Shown here: positions 25,402-33,494 of the stretch, piece after piece | Numbering within the stretch: position 1 is the first letter of the stretch | Layout: each line of letters begins with the position of its first letter | NCBI RefSeq assembly: GCF_024171955.1 | Contig: NZ_JAMTCS010000002.1 | Coordinates: forward strand, 297,300-361,299 | DNA length: 64,000 nucleotides | Source of the DNA: Promicromonospora thailandica | GTDB lineage: Bacteria > Actinomycetota > Actinomycetes > Actinomycetales > Cellulomonadaceae | Direction: 5' to 3' | Position numbers and translations under genes: made by a program | Notes under the pieces: model-generated | What the model saw: only the letters and a program-made list of their open reading frames with translations | Database searches by the model: none | Told to the model about the DNA's origin: nothing

Positions 25402-26204
25402 CCGCGGTGGGTGCGGAGCGGGGAGACGCCCGCCGACCGGACGCCGGCCCGGCCGGCGGTACGGACGAGCGGGCGGTCGGCGGTGTGGTCGGCGTCCCGG
25501 ACGCCGGCCCGGCCGGCGGTGCGGACGAGCGGGCGGGCGGACGTGCTGGCGAGCGGCCCGGCGAGCGCGTGCCCGGCGAGGGCCGGTTCGCGCTGCTGGG
25601 CGAGACGCTCCTGACCGGCCTGCTCGTGCTCGCCGGCAGCCTGTTCGTGGTGACGGTCCCGGCCGCGCTCGCCGCCGGCGTCGCGCACCTGCGCCGGTAC
25701 GTCGCGGGGTACGACACGTCGGCTCACTCCTTCGCCCGCGACTGGCGGACGGCGGTGCGCGAGACCTGGCTCCTCGGCGTCCTGGCGCTCGCGGCCGGTG
25801 CGGTGGTGCTGGTCAACACCGGGCTGACGGCGTCGGGCGTGCTGCCCGGCGCGCCGGTGGTGCGCTGGGTGACGTGGGCCGCCGCGGCCTGCGCCGCCGT
25901 CGTGCTGGTCCGCGCGGCGGCGGCGTGGTCGGACGGGGAAGGGGCGACCGCCCGCCCTGCCCAGACTGTCCCCGGTCCGGTGGGGGAACGGGACGTCCCT
26001 CGCAGCGCCCGCGCGCTGCTGGCCCGTGGCGCGGCCCGCGCCGGCGACGACCTGGTCGGCTCGGCGCTCCTGCTCGCTGCCCTGGGCATGTGCGCGGTGC
26101 TCGTGTGGATGTTGCTGCCGCTCGTGCTGGTGACGGGCGGCCTCCTCAGCCTGGCGGCGACCGCCGTCGAGACGCGGCGGACCGGGCGCCCCTCGCTGCC
26201 CTGA
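25398..26204 (+). CDS. DUF624-like membrane protein with repeated N-terminus
   Basis: Membrane protein of 268 aa translated from GTG 25398, overlapping the permease stop by 4 bp. The first 65 residues are a low-complexity segment containing the 20-residue repeat PDAGPAGGxDERAxG twice. Then come about four helices with DUF624 character (LLTGLLVLAGSLFVVTVPAAL; ATAVETRRTG near the end). Assignment to DUF624 is by pattern and by position at the end of a sugar ABC operon, as with the clearer members at 4217 and 53350. The tail after helix 2 is unusually Ala-rich. A start nearer residue 60 would remove the repeat, but no good ribosome site is visible there. Confidence 0.65.
   Translation: MTAVGAERGDARRPDAGPAGGTDERAVGGVVGVPDAGPAGGADERAGGRAGERPGERVPGEGRFALLGETLLTGLLVLAGSLFVVTVPAALAAGVAHLRRYVAGYDTSAHSFARDWRTAVRETWLLGVLALAAGAVVLVNTGLTASGVLPGAPVVRWVTWAAAACAAVVLVRAAAAWSDGEGATARPAQTVPGPVGERDVPRSARALLARGAARAGDDLVGSALLLAALGMCAVLVWMLLPLVLVTGGLLSLAATAVETRRTGRPSLP
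25437..25540 (+). repeat. In-frame 60-bp tandem duplication
   Basis: Segments 25437-25480 and 25497-25540 are identical apart from two bases (25461 and 25477), with an exact 60-bp offset. Sixty bases keep the frame, so the duplication adds 20 residues to the cytosolic N-terminus of the DUF624-like protein. Near identity suggests a recent event. Confidence 0.85.
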
Positions 26205-26222
26205 CGCGCCGCCGCAACAGCT

Positions 26223-26284
26223 CGCCCACCCAGCGATCGTGCCCATCTCAGCACCTGATCGTGGGCACGATGACTGGGTGGGCG
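26223..26284. repeat. Long hairpin, family B copy 1
   Basis: A 23-bp stem (26223-26245 with 26262-26284) with one two-base mismatch and a 16-nt loop. The arm CGATGACTGGGTGGGCG is shared with the hairpin at 30204. It lies 18 bp after the DUF624-like gene and just before the lyase gene, as a likely transcript end. Confidence 0.82.
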
Positions 26285-26326
26285 CGAGAGGTCCGTGAGA
26301 TCGAGAATTCAGAGAGGAATTCAGCC

Positions 26327-28648
26327 ATGATCCCGAGATCGACCCGTGCGGGCGCCGCCCTGGCGGCAGTGCTCTGCCTGGGGCTGAGCGGGGTGGGCGT
26401 CGCGACGTCCGCGCAGTCCGCCGAGCCCGCCCGTCAGACGCACCTCACCCCGGGCCGCCCGTCGTCCGCCGCCCAGGGGACCGAGCCGCTCGGCCGGGGC
26501 CTGGTGGCCGCCGCGACCAGCGAGGGCGTGTTCCTCAGCTGGCGGCTGCTCGCCCCCGAGGTGACCGGCCACACCGGCGACGGCCTGACGGGCCCGGGCT
26601 TCGCGGTGTACCGCGACGGGCGGCGCATCGCGAAGGTGACCGGTGCGACCAACTTCTCCGACCCGGCGGGCAGCCCCGGCTCGCGGTACCGCGTGGTGCC
26701 GCTGAGCGGCCCGAACAAGGGCAGGGCGGCGTCGGCCGAGGTGTGGGCCGACGGCCACCTGGACATCCCCCTCGACAAGCCCGCCGACGGCGTGACGCCC
26801 GCGGGCGAGACCTACACCTACCGCGCCAACGACGCCTCCGTGGCGGACCTCGACGGGGACGACGAGTACGAGCTCGTCGTGAAGTGGGACCCGTCCAACT
26901 CCAAGGACGTCTCCCAGGTGGGCTACACCGGCAACGTCTACCTCGACGCGTACGAGCTCGACGGCACGCAGCTGTGGCGCGTCGACCTGGGCGTCAACAT
27001 CCGCGCGGGCGCGCACTACACGCAGTTCCCCGTCTACGACTACGACGGCGACGGCCGCGCCGAGCTCATGATGAAGACCGCCCCCGGCACGCGCGTGACC
27101 ACGTACCGCGCCGGGCGGCCCGCCGGGCAGCACTACGTGCCGATCGCCAAGGACGACCGCGCGGCCGGGGTGCGGCACACCGACGACTACCGGATGTCCG
27201 CGGGCGACTACTACGAGCACCTCGTGGACGTGTTCCGCGGCTGGTCGACCCGCCCGGAGGTGGTGGCGGGGGACTGGCCCGCCACGCTCGAGGAGGCGTG
27301 GGGCATCGGCCCGCGATGGACGTACCCGCTGTCCGACGCCGACGCGCGCGCCGCCGTCGACCACTTCGTCGACGTCTACGCCCCGTCCCGTTCCACGCGA
27401 AACCAGCTCCGCGCGTTCGAGGGCTTCGTGCTCACCGGGCCCGAGTACCTCACCGTGTTCGACGGGCGCAGCGGCCGCCCGCTGGAGACCGTCGACTACG
27501 AGCCCGGGCGCACCGACGACGGCCTGCTCTGGGGCGACTACGCCATGAGCCGCATCGAGCCGGGCAACCGCGTGGACCGCTTCCTGTCCGGCGTCGCGTA
27601 CCTGTCGAAGGACCGGCCGAGCGCGATCTTCGCGCGCGGCTACTACACGCGCTCGACGGTGGCGGCCTACGACTGGGACGGGCGGCACCTGAGCCGGCGC
27701 TGGCTCGCCGACTCCGGCTGGACGCCCATGCGCAATCCCTTCTCCGACTCCCCGCACGGCGTGCCCGGCACCTCGCCCGAGTGGGGAAGCCTGACCACCC
27801 AGGGCTTCCACTCGCTCTCGGCGGCCGACGTCGACGGCGACGGGCGCCAGGAGATCGTCTACGGGTCCGCGACCCTGGACCACGACGGGTCGCTCCTGTA
27901 CTCGTCGTTCGACACGCTGCCCGAGGGTTCTGCGAACCCGGGAGCGCTCGCGGGTCTCGGCCACGGCGACGCCATGCACGTGACGGACATCGACCCGGCG
28001 CGCCCGGGTCTGGAGATCTGGACCGCGCACGAGGGCGCGACCTGGGCACCGTACGGTTCGGCGATGCGGTCGGCCGAGGACGGCGCCGTGCTGTTCGGGC
28101 AGTACTCCGGGCGGGACACGGGCCGGTCGATGATCGGCGACGTGCTCCCCGACGTGCCCGGCATCGAGGTGTGGGCGTCGATGCCGGACGGCACGCTGGG
28201 CTCGGGCACGCTGAGCGCCACGGGCGAGCAGGTGTCGACGTCGACCATGGGCACCAACCAGTCGGTGCGCTGGGCCGGGGACGGCAGCACGCAGATCGTC
28301 GACGGCGCCGAACCGGCGACGCCGGTGATCCGGGACTGGTCGCGCGGCGTGGTGCGGACCCTCGACGGCACGCTGACCAACAACGGCACCAAGGGCAACC
28401 CGTCGCTCGTGGCCGACGTGCTCGGCGACTGGCGCGAGGAGGTGCTGGTGCGCACCGCCGACTCCGGCGCGCTGCGGCTGTACACCACCACCGAGCCGAG
28501 CGACATCGCGCTCTACACGCTCATGCAGGACCGGCAGTACCGCGTGGAGGTGGCACGGCAGCAGACCACCTACAACCAGCCCTCGTACCCGAGCTTCTAC
28601 CTGGCGACGGACACGAACTGGGCCGAGGTCCCGATCCCGCGCAGCTGA
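26327..28648 (+). CDS. Secreted rhamnogalacturonan lyase, PL11
   Basis: Extracellular enzyme of 773 aa that cleaves the rhamnose-galacturonate backbone of rhamnogalacturonan I by beta-elimination. The signal peptide covers residues 1-32 (cleavage after QSA). The mature protein shows the eight-bladed beta-propeller of family PL11 (YesW/YesX-like) preceded by a small beta domain (residues 45-145); Ca-binding blade loops such as DLDGDDEYE, DYDGDGRAE and DVDGDGRQE are evident. AGAGAGGA precedes the ATG. No carbohydrate-binding module is fused. A hairpin separates it from the upstream transporter operon, but no separate operator was recognised, only two GAATTC boxes before the start. Confidence 0.95.
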   Translation: MIPRSTRAGAALAAVLCLGLSGVGVATSAQSAEPARQTHLTPGRPSSAAQGTEPLGRGLVAAATSEGVFLSWRLLAPEVTGHTGDGLTGPGFAVYRDGRRIAKVTGATNFSDPAGSPGSRYRVVPLSGPNKGRAASAEVWADGHLDIPLDKPADGVTPAGETYTYRANDASVADLDGDDEYELVVKWDPSNSKDVSQVGYTGNVYLDAYELDGTQLWRVDLGVNIRAGAHYTQFPVYDYDGDGRAELMMKTAPGTRVTTYRAGRPAGQHYVPIAKDDRAAGVRHTDDYRMSAGDYYEHLVDVFRGWSTRPEVVAGDWPATLEEAWGIGPRWTYPLSDADARAAVDHFVDVYAPSRSTRNQLRAFEGFVLTGPEYLTVFDGRSGRPLETVDYEPGRTDDGLLWGDYAMSRIEPGNRVDRFLSGVAYLSKDRPSAIFARGYYTRSTVAAYDWDGRHLSRRWLADSGWTPMRNPFSDSPHGVPGTSPEWGSLTTQGFHSLSAADVDGDGRQEIVYGSATLDHDGSLLYSSFDTLPEGSANPGALAGLGHGDAMHVTDIDPARPGLEIWTAHEGATWAPYGSAMRSAEDGAVLFGQYSGRDTGRSMIGDVLPDVPGIEVWASMPDGTLGSGTLSATGEQVSTSTMGTNQSVRWAGDGSTQIVDGAEPATPVIRDWSRGVVRTLDGTLTNNGTKGNPSLVADVLGDWREEVLVRTADSGALRLYTTTEPSDIALYTLMQDRQYRVEVARQQTTYNQPSYPSFYLATDTNWAEVPIPRS

Positions 28649-28667
28649 CCTGCGGCCGGCCACACAG

Positions 28668-28736
28668 TGAGTTCGGTCGGTTGCCTCGAGATCGGTCCTT
28701 CAAGCGACCGATCTCGAGACAACCGACCGAAACTCA
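28668..28736. repeat. Long hairpin, family C copy 2
   Basis: Arms 28668-28697 and 28706-28736 pair over about 30 bp with one bulge and one mismatch. TTCGGTCGGTTG and GAGATCGGTC match the hairpin at 20486. It lies between the converging lyase and LacI genes and contains the LacI stop codon in its right arm, so it can end both transcripts. Confidence 0.85.
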
Positions 28737-29750
28737 GGGGCGGGCGCTCGACGTGCGGACCACCAGGGTGGGCTGGAACATCACGTGCTCCGCCGTGTCC
28801 GGAGCCGTGAGGAGCAGGTCGGCCGCGCGGACGCCGAGCTCGTGGGTCGGCTGGCGCACCGAGGTCAGCGGCGTGGACAGCTCGGCGGCGAAGGCGACGT
28901 CGTCGTACCCGACCACCGCCATGTCGGTGGGCACCGCGATGTTCTCCGTGCGGAGCGTGCGCAGCACGCCCAGCGCGACGAGGTCGTTGACGCAGAAGAC
29001 GGCGGTGGGCTGGTCGCCCGACTCCAGCAGGCCGCGGATCGCCGCCTCGCCGCCCTCCGCGTTGAGGCTGGTCACCGTGATCTCGGTGAGGGCCTGCTCC
29101 GGGTCGAGCCCCACGGCGGCCAGCGCCTTGACCACGCCCTCGTGGCGGTCGGCGCACTGGCGGATCGTGTGCGGTCCGTTGAGGAACGCGATGCGGGTGT
29201 GCCCCTGCTCCAGCAGGTGCTGGGCGGCGAGCTCGCCGCCGCGCACGTCGTCGACGGCGACCGAGGAGATGCCCGGGTCGGGCGACGGCCGGTCCAGCAG
29301 GACGACGCCCGTGCCGCGCCGGCGGACGGCCTGGAGGTGTTCGATGTCGTCGGTGGCGGGCACGACGATGATGCCCTGCACGCCGTGCTCCTCGAACAGG
29401 CGCAGGTAGCGCTGCTCGCGCCCGGGGTCGTCGTCCGACGAGGCGACCATGAGCGTGAAGTCGTCGCGGTCCAGGCGCTCCTCGATGCCGCGCGCCACGT
29501 CGGTGAAGAACGGGTTGGCGATGTCCAGCACGATGGCGCCGATGGTCGTGATGGTGCCCGCCCGCAGCTGCCGGGCCGACCCGTTGCGCACGAAGCTCAG
29601 CTCGGCGATCGCCGCCTCGACCCGCTCCCGGGTGCCGGGCAGCACCCGGTCGGGCCGGTTGAGCACGTTGGACACCGTGCCGACGGAGACGCCGGCGGCG
29701 CGGGCGACGTCGGCGATGGATGCTCGGCGGGGAGCGGCCGGACGAGTCAT
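28734..29750 (-). CDS. LacI-family regulator, probably of rhamnose/rhamnogalacturonan genes
   Basis: LacI/GalR protein of 338 aa with an HTH at residues 11-32 (SIADVARAAGVSVGTVSNVL), hinge residues 50-65 and an effector domain (IVLDIANPFFTDVARGIEE onward). AAGGAGGT precedes the ATG. It is divergent from rhamnose mutarotase with a TGAACCGTTTCA site in between. Similar palindromes lie before the Gfo/Idh gene, the CUT1 operon, the rhaTPQS operon and rhaI, so it is the best candidate for the common repressor. The inducer (rhamnose, rhamnulose or a lyase product) is not determinable. Confidence 0.9.
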   Translation of the reverse strand: MTRPAAPRRASIADVARAAGVSVGTVSNVLNRPDRVLPGTRERVEAAIAELSFVRNGSARQLRAGTITTIGAIVLDIANPFFTDVARGIEERLDRDDFTLMVASSDDDPGREQRYLRLFEEHGVQGIIVVPATDDIEHLQAVRRRGTGVVLLDRPSPDPGISSVAVDDVRGGELAAQHLLEQGHTRIAFLNGPHTIRQCADRHEGVVKALAAVGLDPEQALTEITVTSLNAEGGEAAIRGLLESGDQPTAVFCVNDLVALGVLRTLRTENIAVPTDMAVVGYDDVAFAAELSTPLTSVRQPTHELGVRAADLLLTAPDTAEHVMFQPTLVVRTSSARP

Positions 29751-29779
29751 GGAGCACCTCCTTGCTTCGGGCTACATTA

Positions 29780-29791
29780 TGAACCGTTTCA
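29780..29791. promoter_or_regulatory. LacI-type operator between regulator and rhaM
   Basis: TGAACCGTTTCA, symmetric at ten of twelve positions, overlaps a CATAAT-like -10 box for the LacI gene on the minus strand. It lies 30 bp from both start codons, allowing autoregulation and rhaM control. Confidence 0.6.
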
Positions 29792-29818
29792 GGGCGGGCA
29801 GGTCGAGGAGGACCGAAC

Positions 29819-30178
29819 ATGTCGAGCGACACCGCGGGCGCACGCGTCTGCTTCACGTCCCGGGTGCGGGCCGACCGGCTCGCGGAGTACCGCGCCGCGC
29901 ACGCCGCCGTCTGGCCGGAGATGCTGCGGGCCCTGCGGGACACGGGCTGGCGCGACTACCACCTCTTCCTGCGCGACGACGGCCTGCTGGTCGGCGTCCT
30001 GGAGACCGACGACTACGCCGCGGCGCAGCGGAGGATGGCCGCGACCGAGGTCAACGCGCGCTGGCAGGAGGCGATGTCGGGGTTCTTCGTCGACGACGGC
30101 AACCCGGACGAGGGCTTCGTGGTGCTGGACGAGGTCTTCCACCTGGAGGGTCAGCTCGCGGCACTCGGTGAGGCCTGA
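29819..30178 (+). CDS. rhaM: L-rhamnose mutarotase
   Basis: Small dimeric alpha/beta-barrel enzyme (119 aa) interconverting alpha- and beta-L-rhamnopyranose so that the isomerase receives its preferred anomer. RhaM signatures are visible: an early Tyr-His-x-x-Val-Trp-Pro-Glu-like element (YRAAHAAVWPEML, residues 24-36), WRDYHLFL (44-51) and the terminal DEVFHLE. GAGGAGG-like sequence precedes the ATG. It is divergently transcribed from the LacI regulator, and a family B hairpin follows the stop. Confidence 0.93.
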   Translation: MSSDTAGARVCFTSRVRADRLAEYRAAHAAVWPEMLRALRDTGWRDYHLFLRDDGLLVGVLETDDYAAAQRRMAATEVNARWQEAMSGFFVDDGNPDEGFVVLDEVFHLEGQLAALGEA

Positions 30179-30203
30179 CGGCCGCCCGCGGTAGCGTCCG
30201 CGC

Positions 30204-30267
30204 CCGCCGACCCAGTCATCGTGCCCAGGATCGGGGTCGATCCTGGGCACGATGACTGGGTGGGCGG
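30204..30267. repeat. Long hairpin, family B copy 2
   Basis: Thirty-base arms (30204-30233 and 30238-30267) pair with a single mismatch around a 4-nt loop (GGGT). The outer part CCCAGTCATCGTGCCCA matches the hairpin at 26223. It lies between the converging rhaM and APC-permease genes, 25 bp from each end, and probably terminates both. Confidence 0.87.
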
Positions 30268-30292
30268 AACGGGGCGCGGCGCGTTCCGCCGG

Positions 30293-31732
30293 TCAGTTGA
30301 CGCCGCCCTCGCGCTCGCTGAGTGCCTCGATGTCGGTGATCTCGGTCGGGTCGGGGCGGTTGAAGGCCCAGGTCACGAACCACAGCAGGACGCCGATGAG
30401 CAGCAGCCAGCCCGCGATCTGGTACTGCAGCGGGTCGCGCCCGGTCCACGGCCCGACGAAGAACGCGCAGAGCAGCGCCCCGAGGATCGGCAGGATGGTC
30501 GGTGCCACGAAGTGCTTGCGGTCCACGATGTCGCTGCGCAGCTTGAGCACCGCGACGTTGACGATGGTGAACACCGCCAGCAGCAGGAGCGACGTGGTGC
30601 CGCCGAGCGCCGCGATGACGCCGTTCTCCTCCTGCAGCGTGACCAGCACGATGAGGCCGAGCGCGATGACGGTGGTGAACAGGATGGCCGCGGTGGGCGT
30701 CTGCCGGCGCGGCGAGACGCGTCCGAGGAAGCGGGGCAGCACCCGCTGCTTGGCCATGCCGTAGAGCAGGCGGGACGCCATGAGCATGTTGATGAGCGCC
30801 GAGTTCGCGACGGCGAAGATGGTGATGAAGGGGAAGACCGCCCCGATCGGGAACCCGGGCAGGGCCCGCTCGACCACCAGCGTGAGCGGGGTGTCGCTCG
30901 CGCCGAGCTCGCCCACGGGCACGATCGCCACGGTGAAGACGGCGACCAGCACGTAGATGACGCCGGTGATGCTGATGCCCGCGATCATCATGCGCGGGAA
31001 GTTCTTCACCGGGTCGTGCGTCTCCTCGGCCATGTTGACGGCGTCCTCGAAGCCGACCATCGCGAAGAACGCCAGCGCGGTCGCCGCGGTCACGGCGAGG
31101 AACGCGCTCTTGTCGCCCGGGCTCTCGAAGACCGTCACGCGGCTGAAGTCCGCCTGCCCGCCGAACGCCGCGAAGATGCCGGCCAGGATGATGAACAGCA
31201 GACCGGAGAGCTCGACGAGCGTCAGCACGATGTTCGCCTTGACCGACTCGCCCACGCCGCGCAGGTTCACCAGGGCGACCAGCGCCATGAACACCAGGGC
31301 GACGGCGACGACGGTCCACGTGCCGGCGCCGTCGATGCCGAGACCGACGAGCAGGTTGGACCCGACGGCGCGGGCCGCGGTGGAGGCCGAGGTGATGCCC
31401 GAGCACATCACGGTGAAGCACACGATGAACGTGAGGAAGTGGATGCCGAACGCCTTGTGCGTGTACAGCGCGGCGCCTGCTGCCCGGGGGTACTTGGTCA
31501 CGAGCTCCAGGTAGGAGAACGCGGTGATCAGCGCGATGACGAAGGCGACGATGAACGGCGCCCACGCCGCGCCGCCGACCTCGGCCGCCACCTGCCCGGT
31601 GAGGGCGTACACGCCCGTGCCGAGGATGTCCCCGACGATGAACAGCAGGAGCAGCTTGGGCCCCATGACGCGCTTGAGCTCGGTCGGTTCCTCGCCGAGG
31701 GCTGCGTGTCCCTCGGCCGTTGGCTGGCTCAT
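30293..31732 (-). CDS. APC-family amino acid permease
   Basis: Secondary transporter of 479 aa with about twelve membrane helices. The first helix has the APC signature GDILGTGVYALTGQVA, and helix 6 carries FFAMVGFEDAVNMAEET, as in amino acid-polyamine-organocation transporters of the cationic type. The upstream part of the open frame is a shadow; ATG 31732 has GGAGG 8 bases before it. It is divergent from the rhamnose transporter operon. A link to rhamnose is not evident; it may be a bystander. The C-terminal tail is short and acidic. Confidence 0.9.
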   Translation of the reverse strand: MSQPTAEGHAALGEEPTELKRVMGPKLLLLFIVGDILGTGVYALTGQVAAEVGGAAWAPFIVAFVIALITAFSYLELVTKYPRAAGAALYTHKAFGIHFLTFIVCFTVMCSGITSASTAARAVGSNLLVGLGIDGAGTWTVVAVALVFMALVALVNLRGVGESVKANIVLTLVELSGLLFIILAGIFAAFGGQADFSRVTVFESPGDKSAFLAVTAATALAFFAMVGFEDAVNMAEETHDPVKNFPRMMIAGISITGVIYVLVAVFTVAIVPVGELGASDTPLTLVVERALPGFPIGAVFPFITIFAVANSALINMLMASRLLYGMAKQRVLPRFLGRVSPRRQTPTAAILFTTVIALGLIVLVTLQEENGVIAALGGTTSLLLLAVFTIVNVAVLKLRSDIVDRKHFVAPTILPILGALLCAFFVGPWTGRDPLQYQIAGWLLLIGVLLWFVTWAFNRPDPTEITDIEALSEREGGVN

Positions 31733-31861
31733 TCCGGTCGCCTCCGTTCTCCAGGTGGCACGACGCCGGGCCACCGTCACGAGCTGCGGGCAGTCGATCA
31801 CCCCTGATCGCCCAAGCGTTCCGTAACTGCCACAGCACGGCAACGGACGCGCCGGACGTTC

Positions 31862-31915
31862 TTGACGCTCTGACCAGGTGGGTCTATCTTCCCCAGTATC
31901 GTTTGAACGATTCAA
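31862..31915 (+). promoter_or_regulatory. Promoter and operator of rhaTPQS operon
   Basis: TTGACG (31862-31867) and TATCTT (31885-31890) are 17 bp apart, a good SigA-type promoter. TTGAA-CGA-TTCAA (31903-31915) follows at the expected start of transcription, matching the LacI-type sites elsewhere. Translation starts 62 bp downstream. Confidence 0.72.
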
Positions 31916-31976
31916 CAGCCAGTCGGAAGACAGCCCTGCGGTCACCGCCGACCGCCCGCACGCTCGACGGAGAGAC

Positions 31977-33494
31977 ATGCCGAACGCCGCACCGATGCTG
32001 CGCCTGGAGGGCGTCGCCAAGTCCTTCGGGCCGGTCGCCGCGCTCCGCTCCGGGACCCTCGTGGTCCGGCCGGGGAGCATCCACGCGCTCGTCGGCGAGA
32101 ACGGCGCCGGCAAGTCCACGCTCGTCAAGATCGTGGGCGGGGTGCACCGCCGCGACGCGGGTGTCGTCGAGCTCGACGGCACGCCCGTCGACTTCGGCGG
32201 GCCCGCGGAGGCCAAGGCGGCGGGCGTCGCCGTCATCCACCAGGAGCCCGCCAGCTTTCCCGACCTGACCGTCACCGAGAACATCTACCTCGGCCGCGAG
32301 CCGCTGCGCCGGTTCCGCCGGATCGACCGGCGTGCGATGCGCGACGGCGCGCGCGAGCTGTTCCGCAGCCTCGGCGTCGACCTCGACCCGGACCGCCCCG
32401 CCGAGGGCCTGTCCATCGCGGACCAGCAGATCGTCGAGATCGCCAAGGCGATCTCCCTGGACGCCCGCGTGCTGGTCATGGACGAGCCGACGGCGGCCCT
32501 CAGCGCCGTCGAGGTGCGCCGGCTGTTCACCGTGGCCCGTGGGCTGCGCGACGCCGGGCGCGCCGTCGTGTTCATCTCGCACCGCCTCGACGAGGTCGCG
32601 GACCTCTGCGACACGGTCACCGTGATGCGCGACGGCGCGCACGTGTCGACCGACGCCGTCGCCGACGTGACCCCCGACGAGCTGGTGCGGCGCATGGTCG
32701 GCCGCGACGTCGCCGAGCTCTACCCCAAGGTGCCGAGCACTCCCGGCGAGGTGGCGCTGCGCGTCGAGGGGCTCGAGTCCACGGGCACGTTCCACGACGT
32801 CTCCTTCGAGGTGCGCGCGGGCGAGATCGTCGGCCTCGCGGGCCTGGTCGGCGCCGGGCGCAGCGAGATCGCCCGCGCGGTGTTCGGCGTCGACCGGTAC
32901 GACGCCGGGCGCGTCGTCGTCGGCGGGCGGGTGCTGACGCCCGGCGACCCGGCCGCCGCCATCGCCGCCGGGCTGGCCCTCGTGCCCGAGGACCGGCGCC
33001 TGCAGGGCCTCGTCGTCGAGTCGTCGGTGGCGCGCAACGTGTCCTCGGTCGCGCTGCGCCGCCGGCGCGCCGTGCTGCTGCCCGGCGCCGAGGCCGAGCT
33101 CGCGCGCGACTGGGCCGGCCGGCTCGCCGTGAAGGCCGGGGCGCTCGACGCCGACGCCACCACGATGAGCGGCGGCAACCAGCAGAAGGTCGTGCTCGCC
33201 AAGTGGCTGGCCACGCACCCGAAGGTGCTGATCGTCGACGAGCCCACGCGCGGCATCGACGTCGGCACCAAGGCCGAGGTGCACCGGCTGCTGTCGGGCC
33301 TGGCCGCGCAGGGGCTCGCCGTCCTCATGATCTCGTCCGAGCTGTCGGAGGTGCTGGGCATGGCCGACCGCGTGCTGGTAGTGCGCGAGGGGCGCATCGT
33401 CGCCGAGCTGGACCGCGCCGCCGCGACCCCCGAGGCCGTGATGCGCGCGGCCACGCCGGGCGCTTCCGCCGTCGCCGAGGGCGGTGCCGCATGA
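31977..33494 (+). CDS. rhaT: CUT2 sugar ABC ATPase (RbsA/RhaT type, two NBDs)
   Basis: ATPase of 505 aa with two nucleotide-binding halves, typical of ribose/rhamnose-type transporters. The first half has Walker A GENGAGKST (residues 40-48); the second has the degenerate GLVGAGRSE and the signature SGGNQQKVVLAKWL. The ATG follows a weak GGAGAG site; the longer frame upstream overlaps the operator. It opens the transport operon with two permeases and a binding protein. Assignment to L-rhamnose rests on gene order and the RhaS-like protein at the end of the operon. Confidence 0.9.
   Translation: MPNAAPMLRLEGVAKSFGPVAALRSGTLVVRPGSIHALVGENGAGKSTLVKIVGGVHRRDAGVVELDGTPVDFGGPAEAKAAGVAVIHQEPASFPDLTVTENIYLGREPLRRFRRIDRRAMRDGARELFRSLGVDLDPDRPAEGLSIADQQIVEIAKAISLDARVLVMDEPTAALSAVEVRRLFTVARGLRDAGRAVVFISHRLDEVADLCDTVTVMRDGAHVSTDAVADVTPDELVRRMVGRDVAELYPKVPSTPGEVALRVEGLESTGTFHDVSFEVRAGEIVGLAGLVGAGRSEIARAVFGVDRYDAGRVVVGGRVLTPGDPAAAIAAGLALVPEDRRLQGLVVESSVARNVSSVALRRRRAVLLPGAEAELARDWAGRLAVKAGALDADATTMSGGNQQKVVLAKWLATHPKVLIVDEPTRGIDVGTKAEVHRLLSGLAAQGLAVLMISSELSEVLGMADRVLVVREGRIVAELDRAAATPEAVMRAATPGASAVAEGGAA

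Noticed and set aside
29750-29819. Riboswitch or structured leader before rhaM
   Set aside because: The gap is only 68 bp, and the symmetry is explained by a LacI-type operator.
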